64,000 bases of DNA, taken from NCBI RefSeq assembly GCF_014650455.1, contig NZ_BMUZ01000019.1, positions 34,587-98,586 on the forward strand, read 5' to 3'. This document shows positions 15,838 through 24,545 of the stretch, in pieces. The first letter of the stretch is position 1, and each line of letters starts with the position of its first letter. Position numbers and translations under genes: made by a program. The stretch comes from Streptomyces xanthochromogenes. Lineage in GTDB: Bacteria > Actinomycetota > Actinomycetes > Streptomycetales > Streptomycetaceae. Under the pieces are notes generated by a model that was not told the DNA's origin, searched no databases, and saw only the letters and a program-made list of their open reading frames with translations.

Positions 15838-18060
15838 CTAGGCGGCCGGTTTCGGAGGCTGTGCGGGACCTTCGGGGTCGAGTCTGGGGAGCCGACGGTC
15901 CAGCCAGGCGGGAATCCACCAGTTGGCGCGGCCGAAGAGGTACATCGTCGCGGGCACGAGCAGCAGGCGGACGACCGTCGCGTCGACGATCACACTCACG
16001 CCGAGGCCGAGCGCGAGCATCTTCACCACGACGTTCGGGGAGAGCATGAACGCCAGGAAGACGCTGGTCATGATGAGCGCCGCACAGGTGATGACGCGCG
16101 CCGTGGCGGCGAGGCCGGTGGCGACGGAGAGGTGGTTGTCGCCGCGGTGCAGCCATGTTTCGCGGATGCGGGCCAGCAGGAAGACCTCGTAGTCCATCGA
16201 GAGCCCGAAGATGATCGCGAACATCATCATCGGCACGTAGGACTCGATCGGCACCTTCTCGCCGACGCCCAACAGCGAGCCGCCCCAGCCCCATTGGAAG
16301 ACCGCGACCACCACACCGTAGGCCGCGGCGATGGAGAACAGGTTCAGGACGGCAGCCTTGAGCGCCACCAGCGGGCTGCGGAAGACGCAGAGCAGCAGGA
16401 CGAACGCGGCGGCGACGACCACGCCGATGATCAGCGGCAGTTTCGCCACGAGGGTGTCGGTGAACGTCTGCCCCGAGACCGTGGGTCCCGTGACATAGCC
16501 GGTGGCACCGGTGCCGGAGAGGGCGTCGGGCACGGTGTGGTCCTCAAGGGTGTGGATCAGGTCGGTGGTGGCCCGGTCCTGCGGGCCGGTCGCCAGAGTG
16601 ACCGTGCTGACCAGCAGGGCGTGGTCGGGGGTGGGCTTGGGGGGCGTCACGGACGCGACGCCGGGGGCCGCCGACAGATCGTGCTGCAGAGTGGTGGCGA
16701 GGGCCTGGCTCTGGGACGGGTCGGCGGCCTGCTCGCTGTCGAGCTTGGCGACGACGGTGATCGGCCCGTTGGCGCCGGGTCCGAAGCCCTGGCTGATGAG
16801 GTCGTAGGCCCGCCGGTCGGTACTGGAGGTGGGCTGGGCCCCGGCGTCGATGTGGCCCAGGTGCAGCGAGCCGACCGGGATGGCGAGAACGCCGAGCACG
16901 ACCAGGCCCGCCACGAGGAAGAGCCAGGGGCTGCGGCCGACCCGGGCGGCCCAGCGGTGCCAGACGTCGTTGGTGCCGGTGGGTTCGGCGACCGGCGTAC
17001 GGACGCGCAGGCGGTCGATGCGGCGGCCGAGCAGGCCCAGGAGGGCGGGGGTGAGCGTCACGGATGCGGCAGCCGCGACGATCACGGTCAGCCCCGCCGC
17101 CGCACCCAGGGTGCCGATGAAGCTCATGCCCGAGACGTACAGGCCGGCCAGCGCAATGGCCACGGTCGCGGCGGCGACCAGGACGGACCGCCCACTGGTG
17201 GCCACGGTGCGGCCGACCGCCTCGGCGGGGTCGAGGCCATGGCCGGCGCCCCCGATCTCGTCGGTGCCGAGGAGTGCTCGGTAGCGGGTGGACAGGAACA
17301 GGGCGTAGTCGATGCCGACGCCCAGGCCCATCATCGCGGCCAGCGTCGGGGCGGCCTCTCCGAAGCTGAACTGGGCGGCGAGCAGGCCGAGTCCGGCGAG
17401 GCCGACGGCGAGACCGAGGACGGCGGTCACGAGCGGCAGCGCCGCGGCCGCGACGCTGCCGAAACCGATCAGGAGCACCAGGAGGGCGACGCCGAGGCCG
17501 ATCATCTCCGAGGTCAGGTCGGCGGCCTTCGGTGCGGCCAACTGCCCGAGCGGATCGCCGTATTCGACCTCCACGTGATCGGCGCGCAGCGGCTGCACGG
17601 CGGTGTCGACCTTGCCGACGTACGAGTGGTCGAAGCCGGCGGGGTTGCTGGTGAACGTGACGCCGATCTGGGCGATGTCGCCGTGCGGCGAGACGGCCCC
17701 GGGGGTGGTGAGCGGATCGTTCACGGAGACCACGTCGGGCAGACGCTTGAGGTTGTTCACCGCCGCCTCGACCGATGCCTGGTGGTTGGCGACCGAGCCC
17801 TGATCGGACTTGATCACGATCGGGGCGGTGGTTCCGGACGTACCGCCGTGGGCCTTGAGCAGGTCCGCGCCGGTCTGGGTGCTGGTGCCGGGCAGCGAGA
17901 AACTGTCCGCGAAGCTTCCGCCCCACCGCCCGTGGGCCACGCCGATCACGACGAGCAGGACGAGCCAGCCCACGACGACCCGCCAGGCGTGCCGGGCACA
18001 CCAGCTTCCGAGGCGGTGCAGCAGTCCGGTGCCGGGTTCTGCGGGCGAGTCGTTCTTCAT
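15838..18060 (-). CDS. MMPL/RND-family membrane transporter
   Basis: A 740-residue transporter of the MMPL (mycobacterial membrane protein large) class, which uses the proton gradient to move lipids or hydrophobic compounds. One transmembrane helix at about residues 23-43 is followed by an extracytoplasmic domain, a five- or six-helix bundle (about 180-370), a second periplasmic domain (STDRRAYDLISQGFGPGANG) and another helix bundle with FGLSMDYEVFLLARIRE, the conserved Asp-Tyr motif. The duplicated motif GLGVGIDYALFLSTRYR appears in the first bundle. A C-terminal Pro-rich tail follows. The cargo is unknown. The start is placed at MKNDSPAEPG. Confidence 0.93.
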   Translation of the reverse strand: MKNDSPAEPGTGLLHRLGSWCARHAWRVVVGWLVLLVVIGVAHGRWGGSFADSFSLPGTSTQTGADLLKAHGGTSGTTAPIVIKSDQGSVANHQASVEAAVNNLKRLPDVVSVNDPLTTPGAVSPHGDIAQIGVTFTSNPAGFDHSYVGKVDTAVQPLRADHVEVEYGDPLGQLAAPKAADLTSEMIGLGVALLVLLIGFGSVAAAALPLVTAVLGLAVGLAGLGLLAAQFSFGEAAPTLAAMMGLGVGIDYALFLSTRYRALLGTDEIGGAGHGLDPAEAVGRTVATSGRSVLVAAATVAIALAGLYVSGMSFIGTLGAAAGLTVIVAAAASVTLTPALLGLLGRRIDRLRVRTPVAEPTGTNDVWHRWAARVGRSPWLFLVAGLVVLGVLAIPVGSLHLGHIDAGAQPTSSTDRRAYDLISQGFGPGANGPITVVAKLDSEQAADPSQSQALATTLQHDLSAAPGVASVTPPKPTPDHALLVSTVTLATGPQDRATTDLIHTLEDHTVPDALSGTGATGYVTGPTVSGQTFTDTLVAKLPLIIGVVVAAAFVLLLCVFRSPLVALKAAVLNLFSIAAAYGVVVAVFQWGWGGSLLGVGEKVPIESYVPMMMFAIIFGLSMDYEVFLLARIRETWLHRGDNHLSVATGLAATARVITCAALIMTSVFLAFMLSPNVVVKMLALGLGVSVIVDATVVRLLLVPATMYLFGRANWWIPAWLDRRLPRLDPEGPAQPPKPAA

Positions 18061-18109
18061 GGTCGTGACCCTGTCTGCCGTGCGAGGAGAGCCGCGGCGC
18101 ACTGTTCGG

Positions 18110-18225
18110 GACGGAAGGGAAGGGGGGAGGTGGGAGGGAGGGGCGGAGACGCGAGGAGGGAGGGGCGACACCGGCCCGGGCGGGCGCCTGGGGACCCGGG
18201 GGGGGCCGGGGGGGGGGGCCGCTGC
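18110..18225. other. Purine-rich tract with G8 and G11 runs
   Basis: Between the MMPL start and the DoxX stop the plus strand is strongly purine-rich and contains G-runs of 8 (18198-18205) and 11 (18208-18218), plus several GGGAGG groups. This could fold into a G-quadruplex or slip during replication. It lies 50-160 bases upstream of the MMPL start codon. Confidence 0.7.
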
Positions 18226-18279
18226 CGCTCGGCTCGGGCGGAGGCCTCGGCTCCGTCCTGCGGCCGGGGGCCGGGGGCC

Positions 18280-18828
18280 TCAGCCGAAGGTCTCGACTCC
18301 GTCCTGCTCCTGGTCCTGCTCGCGCTCCTGGTTCCTGGCTCGGCGTCCGACCACGGCCGCGGCCGCCACGGCGCTGCCGAGGAAGGCGAGGGCGACGGTC
18401 CAGGGCTGGTCCAGTACGTGATCCGTTGCGTGGTCGAGTGAGTAGCGCCCCGCGCCCGCGAGGCCGATCGCGGCGGCGGTGAAGCCGAGGAACGCCGGGT
18501 ACTCGAAGCCGCCGCCCTGGGCGAAGAAGCCCGCCGGCGCATGGACGGCCACGGCGCCCGCCATGGCCCCGGCCGCCGCCGCTCCGGCGGCCGGGGTGGC
18601 GAGGCCCAGGGTCAGCAGGGCGCCGCCGCCCATCTCGCCGAGCCCGGCGGCGACGGCGCTCTGCTTGCCGGGGGTGAAGCCCATGTGTTCCATGGCCGCC
18701 GCGGTGCCTTCGAGCCCGCCGCCGCCGAAGCAGCCGAAGAGCTTCTGGGCGCCGTGGGCCATCAGGACCGCGCCGGTGCCGGCCCGCAGCACGAGCAGTC
18801 CGAGGTCGCGTCGGTTGAGGCAGGTCAT
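18280..18828 (-). CDS. DoxX-family membrane protein
   Basis: A 182-residue integral membrane protein of the DoxX family. The opening GLLVLRAGTGAVLMAHGAQKLFG is diagnostic, followed by three more helices. Related proteins associate with thiol redox or oxidase functions, but no specific role can be assigned. The hydrophilic tail (RNQEREQDQEQDGVETFG) is unusually rich in Glu and Gln. It precedes the MMPL gene on the same strand, separated by about 220 bases that include the G-run tract. Confidence 0.88.
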   Translation of the reverse strand: MTCLNRRDLGLLVLRAGTGAVLMAHGAQKLFGCFGGGGLEGTAAAMEHMGFTPGKQSAVAAGLGEMGGGALLTLGLATPAAGAAAAGAMAGAVAVHAPAGFFAQGGGFEYPAFLGFTAAAIGLAGAGRYSLDHATDHVLDQPWTVALAFLGSAVAAAAVVGRRARNQEREQDQEQDGVETFG

Positions 18829-18999
18829 GGCGTCTCCCAGGGCGTGCGGCGGTGGACTCGGGATCCACTCTCCGGGGCACGCGGCTGCGACCCTCAGCGT
18901 TGCTGGGCCGTACGGGTCACGGCCCCGGCGGCGCGGCGCCCCGCACGGCCGGTGCGGGCCACCCCGGCCCGCACCGAAGCACCCGCTCCCCCGCGACCC

Positions 19000-19941
19000 T
19001 CAGCGCTGGGCCTCGCCCTGGGCTATCTCGATGCCCCCGTGCAGATCCGCGGCGGCCTCGACCGCCGAGGCCGCCGAGGCGCACAGGCAGCCGAGCAGGA
19101 CCGCCGCTATGAGCCGGGCGCCGCGCGAGCGGGGCAGCCTGGGCGCGGGGCGGCGGTCGAGCAGGGCCGCGACCCTGCGCGGGACCGGACCGACCGCCGC
19201 GGCCAGCACCGCGCGGGGGCGGGCCGCGCTCGGTTCGGCGGCGCGTGTGGCGAGGGCGGCGCGGCCGATCGCCCGGGCGGCGAGCTTACGGTCGCCCACG
19301 GCCCCGGCGGCGTACTCGTCGGCGGCCCGTTCCAGGGCGTAGGCGAGCGGGGCACGCAGCGAGCGCAGCGACGGATGGCAGTGCGCGGCGAGTTCGGCGG
19401 CGGCCAGGAACAGATGATGGCGGCTCTTGAGGTGGGCCCGCTCATGGGCGAACAGGGCCTCGCGCTCGGCGGGGCCGAGGGCGCGCAGCATGCCGGTGGT
19501 GACGACGATGCGGCCGGGGCGGCCGGGCAGCGCGTAGGCATCCGGTGTCGGGTCGCGCAGCACGGCGAGCTCACCGGTGCCGGGCGTCAACCGGCCGTGG
19601 GCGGCACGCAGTTCGGCCAGGTGGCGACGGGCGGTGCGGATCAGGGCCACGCACGAGGCGGCGACGAGACCGGCCGCGGTGGCCGCCGCGGGGAAGGCGA
19701 GCCAGGTCGGGAGCGCGTCCAGCGGGGACGTCAGGTCTTCGAGCGAGGCGAAGAAGGGCAACCGGAGCGCGCCGGCCAGCGCGATCAGGCCGAGGGCGGC
19801 CGTCGAGCAGGCGGCGAGGCCGGTGGCCGCGGCGGCCAGCAGCCAGGCCGCGGGCCGGGGCGGCAGGGCCTCGGCGAGCCTGCGGGCGGCGGGCACCGCG
19901 AGGAACGGCACGAGGAGCGGGATCCAGACCGAGAAGATCAT
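19000..19941 (-). CDS. M56-family (BlaR1-like) membrane metalloprotease
   Basis: A 313-residue membrane zinc protease. Four hydrophobic segments (about residues 5-18, 32-58, 80-100 and 275-295) flank a cytoplasmic protease domain with HERAH (166-170, HExxH) and a downstream ERAADEYA that supplies the third ligand. BlaR1/MecR1 proteins of this family inactivate BlaI-type repressors; this one lacks the penicillin-binding sensor domain, as is usual in actinobacteria. Its start overlaps the BlaI-like gene by 4 bases. It probably relieves that repressor. Confidence 0.92.
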   Translation of the reverse strand: MIFSVWIPLLVPFLAVPAARRLAEALPPRPAAWLLAAAATGLAACSTAALGLIALAGALRLPFFASLEDLTSPLDALPTWLAFPAAATAAGLVAASCVALIRTARRHLAELRAAHGRLTPGTGELAVLRDPTPDAYALPGRPGRIVVTTGMLRALGPAEREALFAHERAHLKSRHHLFLAAAELAAHCHPSLRSLRAPLAYALERAADEYAAGAVGDRKLAARAIGRAALATRAAEPSAARPRAVLAAAVGPVPRRVAALLDRRPAPRLPRSRGARLIAAVLLGCLCASAASAVEAAADLHGGIEIAQGEAQR

Positions 19942-20333
19942 TGCCCGTCGCCCCCGGACTCCTCCAGGAGGGAGCGCAGCAGTTGTTCGTCCTCGTCGCT
20001 GAGCTGGGAGACGAAACGGGCGAGGACCGTGGAGCGGTCCTCCTCCTTGGCCAGTTCGGTGTGCATACGGCGGGCGGTGAGGCCCGGCGCGTCCTCCGTG
20101 GGGGTGTACGCGTAGCCGCGCCCGACACGCGTGCGGGTGACGGCGCCCTTGTCGTGGAGGCGCGAGAGGATCGTGGTCACGGTGGTGCGGGCGAGGCGAC
20201 CGCCGAGTTCCGTCTGGACCTCGCCCGGGGTCAGGGGCGCATCCGCGGCCCAGAGCGCGGCCAGGACCCCGGCTTCCAGTTCGCCCGCGGGGCGTCGTCC
20301 GTCCCCGTGTCCGGCGTCTCCCGTGACCGTCAT
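19938..20333 (-). CDS. BlaI/MecI/CopY-family repressor
   Basis: A 131-residue winged-helix repressor. The DNA-binding part includes LTPGEVQTELGGRLARTTVTTILSRLHDKG (about 32-60), which ends in the recognition helix, and YAYTPTE is the wing. The C-terminal helices dimerise. The ATG at 20333 has GGAGGAG 6 bases upstream and is preferred over an in-frame ATG seven codons earlier. It is co-translated with the M56 protease. Two TACA-n4-TGTA operators lie directly upstream, between it and the divergent DedA-PAP2-PAP2 operon, so it likely controls both. Confidence 0.93.
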   Translation of the reverse strand: MTVTGDAGHGDGRRPAGELEAGVLAALWAADAPLTPGEVQTELGGRLARTTVTTILSRLHDKGAVTRTRVGRGYAYTPTEDAPGLTARRMHTELAKEEDRSTVLARFVSQLSDEDEQLLRSLLEESGGDGQ

Positions 20334-20358
20334 GGAACGCTCCTCCCGCATCATTCGT

Positions 20359-20391
20359 CTACAGTGCTGTAGACCGTCTACATCACTGTAG
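20359..20391. promoter_or_regulatory. Twin BlaI-type operators
   Basis: Two sites, CTACAGTGCTGTAG (20359-20372) and CTACATCACTGTAG (20378-20391), share the TACA-n4-TGTA form used by BlaI/MecI proteins. Their starts are 19 bases apart, close to two helical turns, which would allow two dimers on one face. They sit between the BlaI gene and the divergent DedA operon. Confidence 0.9.
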
Positions 20392-20458
20392 TCAGCCGGG
20401 CCCGGTGCGTCCCCCGTGGACGAGCGGCCCGAACACCATTATGGGAGGGCCCACTGAC

Positions 20459-21130
20459 ATGGCTGTCGTACCCCTGTTCGCAGCGGCCCCACAGGCCGTG
20501 AACGTCCTCGACGCGGGCTCGCTGCTCGCCGCCTTCGGGGCCCTGGGCATCGCGGTGGTGCTCTTCGCGGAGACCGGTCTCCTCGTCGGCTTCCTGCTCC
20601 CGGGCGACTCCCTGCTCTTCACCGCGGGCCTGCTGTGCGTGCCCGGCGGCAGCGGACCCGTGACGCTCTCCCTGCCGCAGGTCCTGGTCTGCTCGGTGAT
20701 CGGCGCGCTGGTCGGCGCCCAGGTGGGCTACTGGATCGGCCGCCGCGGCGGGCGCGCGCTGCTGGCCCGCAGCCGGTCCCGCAAGCTGCACGAGGGCGCG
20801 GCCCGGGCCGAGGAACTGCTGGCCAAGTACGGACACGCGAAGGCGATCGTGCTGGCACGCTTCGTGCCGATCGTCCGCACGGTGCTCAACCCGCTCGCGG
20901 GGGCGCTCGGCGTACCGGCCCGGGTCTTCGCCCTCTGGCAGGTCCTCGGCGGCCTCGTGTGGACCTGCGCGCTGGTCCTCGGCGGTTACGCGCTCGGCTC
21001 GTCCGTACCGAACATCGACCACTACCTGCTGCCGCTCGTCGCGCTGGTCGTCGCCGTCTCGCTCATCCCGGTCGCCCTGGAGATCCTGCGTGCCCGCCGC
21101 GCGCGCACGGCCCCCGAGGACGCGCGCTGA
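20459..21130 (+). CDS. DedA-family membrane protein
   Basis: A 223-residue DedA protein of the VTT fold, implicated in lipid scrambling or undecaprenyl-phosphate recycling. The hallmarks are ETGLLVGFLLPGDSLLFTAG (about 38-57) and VLARFVPIVRTVLNPLAGAL near 140-158. Five or six helices are predicted. The ATG follows GGGAGG at about 10 bases. The stop overlaps the next PAP2 gene (TGATG), and that in turn overlaps a second PAP2 gene, so three envelope-lipid genes are translated as a unit. Together they suggest polyprenyl or phospholipid phosphate recycling, likely under BlaI control. Confidence 0.93.
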   Translation: MAVVPLFAAAPQAVNVLDAGSLLAAFGALGIAVVLFAETGLLVGFLLPGDSLLFTAGLLCVPGGSGPVTLSLPQVLVCSVIGALVGAQVGYWIGRRGGRALLARSRSRKLHEGAARAEELLAKYGHAKAIVLARFVPIVRTVLNPLAGALGVPARVFALWQVLGGLVWTCALVLGGYALGSSVPNIDHYLLPLVALVVAVSLIPVALEILRARRARTAPEDAR

Positions 21131-21711
21131 TGCACTTCGACGACGGCTTCTACACGTGGGTCACCGACCTGGCGCACCGCACGCCCGGCCCCGTGGACAC
21201 GCTGATCGCGCTCTGGTCGGACTACGGGCTCGCACTGTTCGCGGTCCTGATGGTCCTCGCCTGGTGGCGGGCCCGGCCGCTCGGCACCGTCCGCACCGCC
21301 ATGGCGCTCGCCGCCCCGTTCGTCGTCGTCGCGGCGTACGCGGTCAACGACCTCTTCAAGGCGGTCGTCCACGAGCAACGGCCCTGTCAGACGCTGCACA
21401 CGCTGACCGTCGAGGCCTGTCCGCCGCTCGGCGACTGGTCGTTCCCCAGCAACCACGCGGCGATCGCCGCCGCGGCCGCGGCCGCCGTCCTGCTCACGGA
21501 CCGGAAGCTGGGCGCGATCGCGGTTCCGGCCGCCCTCCTGATGGCGGCCTCACGGGTCTGGGTCGGGGCGCACTACCCGCACGACGTGGTGGTCGGCCTG
21601 GTGGTCGGAGCACTGGTCGGCCTCGTCCTCACGCTCGCCGCGCGCCGGGCGGCGCCCTTCGTGGAGCGGCTCGGCGACACCCGGCTGCGGCCGCTGGTGA
21701 CGGCTCGATGA
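21130..21711 (+). CDS. PAP2-family membrane phosphatase (first of two)
   Basis: A 193-residue membrane phosphatidic-acid-type phosphatase. The three catalytic motifs are KAVVHEQRP (motif 1), FPSNHAA (motif 2, with Asn for the usual Gly) and SRVWVGAHYPHD (motif 3). Probable substrates are undecaprenyl or other lipid pyrophosphates at the outer membrane face. It overlaps the DedA stop by one base and the next gene by four (ATGA). Confidence 0.92.
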   Translation: MHFDDGFYTWVTDLAHRTPGPVDTLIALWSDYGLALFAVLMVLAWWRARPLGTVRTAMALAAPFVVVAAYAVNDLFKAVVHEQRPCQTLHTLTVEACPPLGDWSFPSNHAAIAAAAAAAVLLTDRKLGAIAVPAALLMAASRVWVGAHYPHDVVVGLVVGALVGLVLTLAARRAAPFVERLGDTRLRPLVTAR

Positions 21712-22397
21712 CGTCGGCCCGGCGCACGGGCATCGCGGCCTGCGGGCTGCTGTTCCTCCTGACGCCGCTCACGGTGCTCGTCGTCGTGCGGCACGGGGCG
21801 CCGCTGCCGGGCGACCTCGCCCTGCACCGCTGGCCGCTCGACCACCGGCCGCCGGTCGCCGTGGCCGTGGCCCGCGCCGTCACCGCGACCGGCACCGGGG
21901 TGCTCCCCTACGCCCTGGCCGTCGTCGCGGGCCTGATCGCGGGCCGGAACAGCAGACAGCGCCGGTACGCCACTGCCGCCACGCTCGCGGTGCTCCTCGT
22001 CGGCCAAGGGGTGCGGTACGGCCTGATGGCGGCCGTCGCCCGCCCGCGCCCGGACGCCGTCGACTGGGCGACCACCGCGTCCGGCCACTCCTTCCCCTCC
22101 GGGCACACCGCCACGAGCGCGCTCACGGCGGGCCTCCTGATCTGGGCGGTGCTGACCCGCTCCCGCCTGTCCGCCGCCCGGTTCACGGTCGCCCTGCTCG
22201 TCCTGTGGGCGGTCGCCGTCGGCCTCTCGCGGGTCTACCTGGGGGTGCACTGGGCGAGCGACGTGTTGGGCGGCTGGCTGTTCGCCGCCCTCTGGCTCGC
22301 CCTCGCTTCACTGGCGGCGGCCCCTCTCGTACGCACCCTGGGAACCGTCGGTCCCCCACCGGCCCGGGATTCCCCTTCGCGCACTCAACTCCCCTGA
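21708..22397 (+). CDS. PAP2-family membrane phosphatase (second of two)
   Basis: A 229-residue paralogue in the same operon. The catalytic motifs are RYGLMAAVARPRP (motif 1), GHSFPSGHTAT (motif 2) and SRVYLGVHWASD (motif 3), with about six helices. Its canonical PSGH differs from the PSNH of the previous gene, so the pair may have different substrates. It is the last gene of the DedA-PAP2-PAP2 operon. A family role in undecaprenyl-pyrophosphate dephosphorylation is plausible but unproven. Confidence 0.92.
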   Translation: MTSARRTGIAACGLLFLLTPLTVLVVVRHGAPLPGDLALHRWPLDHRPPVAVAVARAVTATGTGVLPYALAVVAGLIAGRNSRQRRYATAATLAVLLVGQGVRYGLMAAVARPRPDAVDWATTASGHSFPSGHTATSALTAGLLIWAVLTRSRLSAARFTVALLVLWAVAVGLSRVYLGVHWASDVLGGWLFAALWLALASLAAAPLVRTLGTVGPPPARDSPSRTQLP

Positions 22398-22467
22398 GGA
22401 AACAGCCCGTTCGGTCACCGAGTGTCAACCGCCCCACCCTCGGCCCCCGTTCGCTCCCCTCCGTGGT

Positions 22468-22668
22468 TCAGCAGGCGGCCATGCAGGCTCCGCAGTAGCG
22501 GTCGGCATCGCTCAAGTCCGGCTTCGGCGGCTTCGCGGCCTCATGGCGGTCGAGGCTGCGGCCGCACAGCGTGGTCGGGTCGTCGGTGCTCATCACGTGC
22601 CACAGGAGCGCGTCCCGCCCCTCCTCGCCCGCCCGGCCGAGAACCGCTTCCGCTCGCAGTTCACGCAT
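22468..22668 (-). CDS. Small Cys-containing Streptomyces protein
   Basis: A 66-residue protein, MRELRAEAVLG at the start and HVMSTDDPTTLCGRSL in the middle, ending YCGACMAAC. The pattern His ... Cys-Gly-Arg ... Cys-Gly-x-Cys-Met resembles small metal-binding proteins common in Streptomyces, so one zinc could be held by His24, Cys35, Cys59 and Cys62. AGGGAG lies 6 bases before the ATG. It is convergent with the PAP2 operon. Function unknown. Confidence 0.75.
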   Translation of the reverse strand: MRELRAEAVLGRAGEEGRDALLWHVMSTDDPTTLCGRSLDRHEAAKPPKPDLSDADRYCGACMAAC

Positions 22669-22973
22669 GATGTGCTCCCTCCGCCCCGGCCGCACCGGGG
22701 CCGCTTCGCGCTCCGAGCGCCGCGGCCGACCGGCGTGCGCGGCCGCGCGGAGCCGGCGCACCCTCGCACCGGCCGACCCGGCCGGGCCCGCTTCCCTGCA
22801 CCGAGCAGACCCCGGTGCGAGGAAGCCCGCCTCCCGGCGCCTCCCGAACCGCTCCGCCGCATCCGGCGTGTTGCCCTTGACGGCATACATCCCCGCAGGA
22901 TGTGACGGTCAGACCCGATCCGGGCAAAGTACGGGAGCGGGCGCCCGTACGAGTGAGCGCGGCCGGACACCCG
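22669..22973. other. Gene-free region
   Basis: Between the small Cys protein and the end of the deacetylase-like lipoprotein gene. Very GC-rich; no frame with family resemblance and no clear hairpin. Confidence 0.4.
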
Positions 22974-24242
22974 TCAACTGGGCGCTCCCGACGGCCCCTT
23001 GACGCCTGCGGTTCCGGCCGCCTTGAAGAAGGCGTTCCAGCCGCCCGGAGGCGCCTGCCCCACTTCCAGCGAGCGCAGCCGGTCGAGCACCCTGGGGTCC
23101 TGCACGTCCAGCCAGTCCACGAACTGACGGAACGACACCAGGCGTACGTCCTGCTTGCCGGCCATCCCCTTCAGCGCTTCCTCGACGGCATCCATGTAGA
23201 TCCCGCCGTTCCACTCCTCGAAGTGGTTGCCGATGTAGAAGGGCGCACGGTTGGTCTCGTACGCGCGCTTGAAGCCCGCCAGGTACGAGGCGGTGGCCTG
23301 CGCCCGCCAGGCGGGATAGCGGGACGGCATGCCCTTGGTGGTGTTCTTCGACTGGTTGGCGAGGATGTTGTAGTCCATCGACAGGACGTCGAAGGAATGG
23401 CCGGGGAACGGGATGCCCTGCAGCGGAAGGTCCCATACGCCGTGGCGCTTCTCCGGCCACATCTGCCGGCCGCCGGGTGAGGAGGCGTCGTAGCGCCAGC
23501 CGCGTTCCTTCGCGGCGGGCAGCAGGTTGTCCTGGCCGAGCAGACAGGGTGTGCGGCCGCCGACGAGTTCCCTGTGGTAGTCGAACGGCAGCGGCTCCTC
23601 GTCCGTCCAGCCGGTGTTGGTGCGCCACTCGGTGACGAACGAGACCGCCTGGTCGATCTCGCTGTTCCACTGGGCCGGGGTCCAGTTGGCGACCGATCCC
23701 GAGCCGCCGCAGAAGTGGCCGTTGAAGTGCGTGCCGATCTCGTGACCCTCCGACCAGGCCTGCCTGGTGTACTTCAGCGTCTCCTTCAGGTGCGCGTCGC
23801 TGAGGTAGCCGATGTCGGAGGCGCCCACGGGGTTGTTCGGCGGCTGGTAGAGGCGCTTCTTCGACTCCGGGAGCAGATAGAGGCCGGAGAGGAAGAACGT
23901 CATCCCCGCCCCGTGGTTCCTGGCCAGTTCGAGGAAGCGCGGGAAGAGCCCGTTGCCGACCTCGCCCGCGCCGTCCCAGGAGAAGATCACGAACTGCGGC
24001 GGGGTCTCGCCGGGTTCGAGCGGAATGGGCTTGTCGGGCTGGTTCGGCTGCTTGCCCGTGTCCGCGGTCGAACCGTCACCGATCAACCTGGCCTGCGGCT
24101 TTGCGGGCTTCGCGGGGCCTTGCCCCGGGCGACTCGAACCGGCGGAGCCACCACCCCCCAGCGAGCCGCAGCCGGCCAGACCCGCCGCCGCGGCGGCCCC
24201 AAGTCCCGCGCCCAGCAATTCCCTTCGACCGATGTCCCGCAT
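22974..24242 (-). CDS. Polysaccharide-deacetylase-like lipoprotein (Tat/lipobox signal)
   Basis: A 422-residue exported protein. The N-terminus has a Tat-like motif RRELLGAG and a lipobox LAGC (about residue 25), then a Gly/Ser/Pro linker. The catalytic-like part has IFSWDGAGE, with the Asp expected of carbohydrate esterase 4 relatives, and GHEIGTHFNGHFCGG, giving the His-x3-His metal pair, followed by a barrel to the C-terminus. It should act at the outer face of the membrane on a surface polymer. The ATG at 24242 has GGGAG upstream. Its promoter carries ACCGGATGGTC, also found before both butyrolactone genes. Confidence 0.83.
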   Translation of the reverse strand: MRDIGRRELLGAGLGAAAAAGLAGCGSLGGGGSAGSSRPGQGPAKPAKPQARLIGDGSTADTGKQPNQPDKPIPLEPGETPPQFVIFSWDGAGEVGNGLFPRFLELARNHGAGMTFFLSGLYLLPESKKRLYQPPNNPVGASDIGYLSDAHLKETLKYTRQAWSEGHEIGTHFNGHFCGGSGSVANWTPAQWNSEIDQAVSFVTEWRTNTGWTDEEPLPFDYHRELVGGRTPCLLGQDNLLPAAKERGWRYDASSPGGRQMWPEKRHGVWDLPLQGIPFPGHSFDVLSMDYNILANQSKNTTKGMPSRYPAWRAQATASYLAGFKRAYETNRAPFYIGNHFEEWNGGIYMDAVEEALKGMAGKQDVRLVSFRQFVDWLDVQDPRVLDRLRSLEVGQAPPGGWNAFFKAAGTAGVKGPSGAPS

Positions 24243-24545
24243 GCCAGCTCCCGTCACTCATCCCACGGACCCCAGATGTGTAGACCGGATGGTCATTAAT
24301 TAACCCGATATCCCCCCATATTGAGCCGCCCGCCATACCACAAGGGGCGCGTCGTCACCACGCGTAATCACACACTCACCATGCGTCCACCGAGCCGCCG
24401 CGCGAGCACCGGGCGGTGCCGCCCCCACCCCGGCACCACCCCGCCAACTCGCGCCGGGACAAACAGCCTTCCCCCTTTCCCGTCACCTTGACGATAAAAA
24501 GCCGTGCCTCTATCGTCTGACTGACGAAAAGAGAGGGGTTCCACC
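24243..24545. promoter_or_regulatory. Divergent AT-richer promoter region with ACCGGATGGTC motif
   Basis: A relatively AT-rich spacer (TTAATTAACCCGATA near 24298) between the lipoprotein gene and the SPFH gene. ACCGGATGGTC at 24284-24294 lies 42 bases before the lipoprotein start. The same 11-mer occurs at 37265 and 37452 before the butyrolactone receptor and synthase genes. Confidence 0.6.

Noticed and set aside
15757..18441. A rightward 894-codon frame opposite the MMPL gene
   Set aside because: It is antisense to a clear membrane transporter, has repetitive Gly/Arg/Asp/His composition and no domain resemblance.
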